From Campylobacter troglodytis (GTDB lineage: Bacteria > Campylobacterota > Campylobacteria > Campylobacterales > Campylobacteraceae), in NCBI RefSeq assembly GCF_006864425.1, contig NZ_QHLI01000005.1, forward strand, positions 17,196 through 81,195: 64,000 bases of DNA, given 5' to 3'. Both the position numbers and the translations under genes were made by a program. Positions 63,497 through 64,000 of the stretch are shown here, piece by piece. Below the pieces are notes generated by a model, which searched no databases, was not told the origin of the DNA, and was given only the letters and a program-made list of their open reading frames with translations. The stretch's first letter is position 1. Each line of letters opens with the position of its first letter.

Positions 63497-64000
63497 TTAA
63501 CTTTTTAAATCCTCAATGCTATTGAGATAGTCCTCATACCACTGCAAAAGCGTTCTTTTTTGCTCCAAAGTAGCCTTTTTCTTAATAAGAAAATTTAACT
63601 TGCTTGAATTCTTTGTGTGTCAATGCACTTTCTATAAGCTTCTAAGTTATGCCAAGCCCCAAAAGCTCGGCTTTATTTATAGAGCAGATTGTGCGAAAGA
63701 TAACACGAAAGCCGTGTAAAGTTATCTTACCCTTATACTTAATCGTTGTATCCTAGATTTCTAATCGCCTTTTATATACCCTCTATAATGATATATCGCT
63801 TTTTGCCACCGCTAGGAAAGATAAATTCATTTATGCCCTTGCTAAATCAATGCTATTCTTTAAGAATTTTCACCATAAGCCTAGTCAGTGGTATTTTGTG
63901 TGGCATTTTAGTTTTCATATCCTTTGCTGGTATAGTCCAAAGTGCGTTTTTAAAGTCTATGTATTTCTACCTTGTTAAAACCGTGTTAAAATGGCGATTT
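63497..64000 (-). pseudogene. decayed tyrosine recombinase (P4-type integrase) C-terminal part, runs off the window
   Basis: The minus strand, read from the window edge, gives WTIPAKDMKTKMPHKIPLTR in broken frames, then a FIFPSGGKKRYI piece, and finally KKKATLEQKRTLLQWYEDYL followed by NSIEDLKS and stop. These match the catalytic-domain end and the QWYxDYL tail of P4-like phage integrases. Several frameshifts and stops intervene, so it is dead. The rest lies beyond 64000. Confidence 0.7.

Overview
The window looks like the chromosome of a Campylobacter species from the thermotolerant side of the genus. The base composition is low GC, TATAAT -10 boxes stand without clear -35 boxes, and long poly-G tracts sit inside surface-sugar genes. 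The block fabZ-lpxA-clpX-mreB-mreC and the trio acpP-fabF-accA are arranged as I recall them in C. jejuni, and a GDP-heptose modification set is present. I cannot name the species. The unusual repeat load suggests a relative of C. upsaliensis/helveticus, but that is a guess. I saw no tRNA, rRNA or CRISPR array.

Layout. 0.3-0.9 kb: a RelB/RelE-type toxin-antitoxin pair. 1.2-24.6 kb: capsule sugar genes. They comprise three tandem GDP-fucose-synthase-like reductases ending in poly-G, a split transketolase, an aldo/keto reductase, sugar SDRs, a ColD-like 3-dehydratase, an RmlC-like epimerase, a GDP-heptose 4,6-dehydratase, a Cj1427-like dehydrogenase, two methyltransferases, a radical SAM protein and hddA-gmhA-hddC, which supply GDP-manno-heptose. 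A second toxin-antitoxin pair lies at 10.9-11.4 kb. 25.8-31.0 kb: a metallo-beta-lactamase-fold protein, then lipid and cell-shape housekeeping genes. 31.0-36.4 kb: decayed IS1595-type elements, thiL and two small genes. 36.4-43.4 kb, all on the minus strand: a locus of Sec-exported double-glycine proteins, each followed by an accessory gene, with a periplasmic C39-type peptidase and a broken outer-membrane barrel. 43.4-45.8 kb: accA-fabF-acpP. 46-52.3 kb: an LtaS-like membrane sulfatase, a sialidase-fold protein, a membrane protein full of repeats and two tenA genes. 52.9-60.8 kb: a type I restriction-modification system with a third toxin-antitoxin pair between hsdM and hsdS. 61-64 kb: more IS1595 wrecks and the tail of a decayed integrase.

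How the genes fit together. The sugar genes would make GDP-D-glycero-manno-heptose and convert it by 4,6-dehydration, 3-deoxygenation, C4 oxidation, epimerisation, reduction and methylation. At least two branch enzymes are switched off in this copy by poly-G length. The double-glycine locus looks like a secretion and maturation cassette: a near-identical signal peptide plus leader sits in front of diverged cores, with a peptidase to cut after Gly-Gly and a barrel for exit. Several parts are broken here.

Three repeat phenomena run through the window. Palindromic repeats are inserted in frame inside genes (hsdS, hsdR, the 49.5 kb membrane gene). Units of 32-36 bp are inserted between TTT and GG within IS remnants. 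The word GTGAATTTT/AAAATTCAC, which contains the RAATTY methylation site tied to DNA uptake in C. jejuni, is abundant and also forms low-complexity inserts in thiL and a transketolase gene.
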